This document shows, piece after piece, positions 6,092 through 6,217 of a stretch of DNA of 6,217 nucleotides. The DNA is from Actinomycetota bacterium. Lineage in GTDB: Bacteria; Actinomycetota; Actinomycetes; Actinomycetales; Microbacteriaceae. The DNA lies in the NCBI GenBank assembly GCA_009703545.1, contig WLFX01000062.1:1-6217 (forward strand). Direction: 5' to 3'. The notes beneath the pieces were generated by a model, which saw nothing but the letters and a program-made list of their open reading frames with translations, did not search any database and was not told the origin of the DNA. Numbering within the stretch: position 1 is the stretch's first letter; each line of letters begins with the position of its first letter. Made by a program: the position numbers and the translations under genes.

Positions 6092-6165
6092 GGCCCTGTA
6101 GCGCAGTTGGTTAGCGTGCCGCCCTGTCACGGCGGAGGTCGCGGGTTCAAGTCCCGTCAGGGTCG
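6092..6165 (+). tRNA. tRNA-Asp (anticodon GTC)
   Basis: The acceptor GGCCCTG pairs with CAGGGTC (one G-T pair), with discriminator G6165, the usual identity base for aspartate. The D arm is GCGC-AGTTGGTTA-GCGT. The anticodon stem CCGCC/GGCGG closes the loop CTGTCAC with anticodon GTC at 6126-6128. The T arm GCGGG-TTCAAGT-CCCGT includes one G-T pair. CCA is not encoded. An intrinsic terminator begins nine bases later, marking the end of the tRNA transcript. Confidence 0.97.
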
Positions 6166-6173
6166 CGGACGTC

Positions 6174-6204
6174 AGAGTCTCTTTCGCGAGAGGCTCTTTT
6201 GTCT
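6174..6204 (+). terminator. intrinsic terminator after tRNA-Asp
   Basis: AGAGTCTCTT (6174-6183) pairs with GAGAGGCTCT (6188-6197) to give a 10-base stem with two G-T pairs around the loop TCGC. The stem runs into TTTTGTCT. This is a standard Rho-independent terminator and is the only convincing one in the window. Confidence 0.85.
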
Positions 6205-6209
6205 AGGAG
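6205..6209 (+). promoter_or_regulatory. possible ribosome binding site of a gene beyond the right edge
   Basis: AGGAG is followed by eight bases up to the end of the window with no start codon yet. A start at or just after position 6218 would give suitable spacing. The gene itself is not visible, so this is a tentative reading. Confidence 0.25.
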
Positions 6210-6217
6210 CGACAAAC

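Noticed and set aside
1..6217. CRISPR array, insertion sequence, phage attachment site or toxin-antitoxin pair
   Set aside because: There are no direct repeats with regular spacing, no transposase or integrase motifs, and no tRNA-end duplication. The coding space is filled by housekeeping genes.

Overview
The window looks like ordinary chromosomal housekeeping sequence from an actinobacterium, probably of moderate GC content. The best fit is a member of Microbacteriaceae, but that family placement is inference. It rests on the gene order tilS-hpt-ftsH-folE, a 162-residue family I pyrophosphatase of the type found in Mycobacterium, a GTG start with no visible ribosome binding site, and tRNAs without an encoded CCA end. 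I found no mobile element, CRISPR array, phage gene or defence system.

Left part, minus strand (1-4120): four genes read right to left in tight spacing. tilS (tRNA-Ile lysidine synthetase) comes first. After a 6-base gap comes hpt (hypoxanthine phosphoribosyltransferase), whose ribosome binding site overlaps the tilS stop codon. After a 68-base gap comes ftsH (membrane AAA+ zinc protease). After a 4-base gap comes folE (GTP cyclohydrolase I), which is cut off by the left edge of the window. This is a widely conserved block, and the rest of a folate operon would be expected beyond position 1. The block links tRNA decoding, purine salvage, membrane protein quality control and folate synthesis.

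Middle (4121-4652): a 43-base divergent intergenic region separates tilS from ppa (inorganic pyrophosphatase) on the plus strand. Overlapping -10-like hexamers lie on the two strands.

Right part: a secreted coiled-coil M23 (LytM) peptidase gene lies on the minus strand (4653-5846) and abuts the ppa stop codon with no intervening base. Its 147-base upstream region (5847-5993) holds a nested inverted repeat and a plausible plus-strand promoter. Two tRNA genes follow on the plus strand, tRNA-Glu(TTC) and tRNA-Asp(GTC), then a clear intrinsic terminator and a possible ribosome binding site for a gene that would start just beyond the right edge.

Most observations worth a second look are regulatory or architectural details of known families. 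None amounts to a new biological system.
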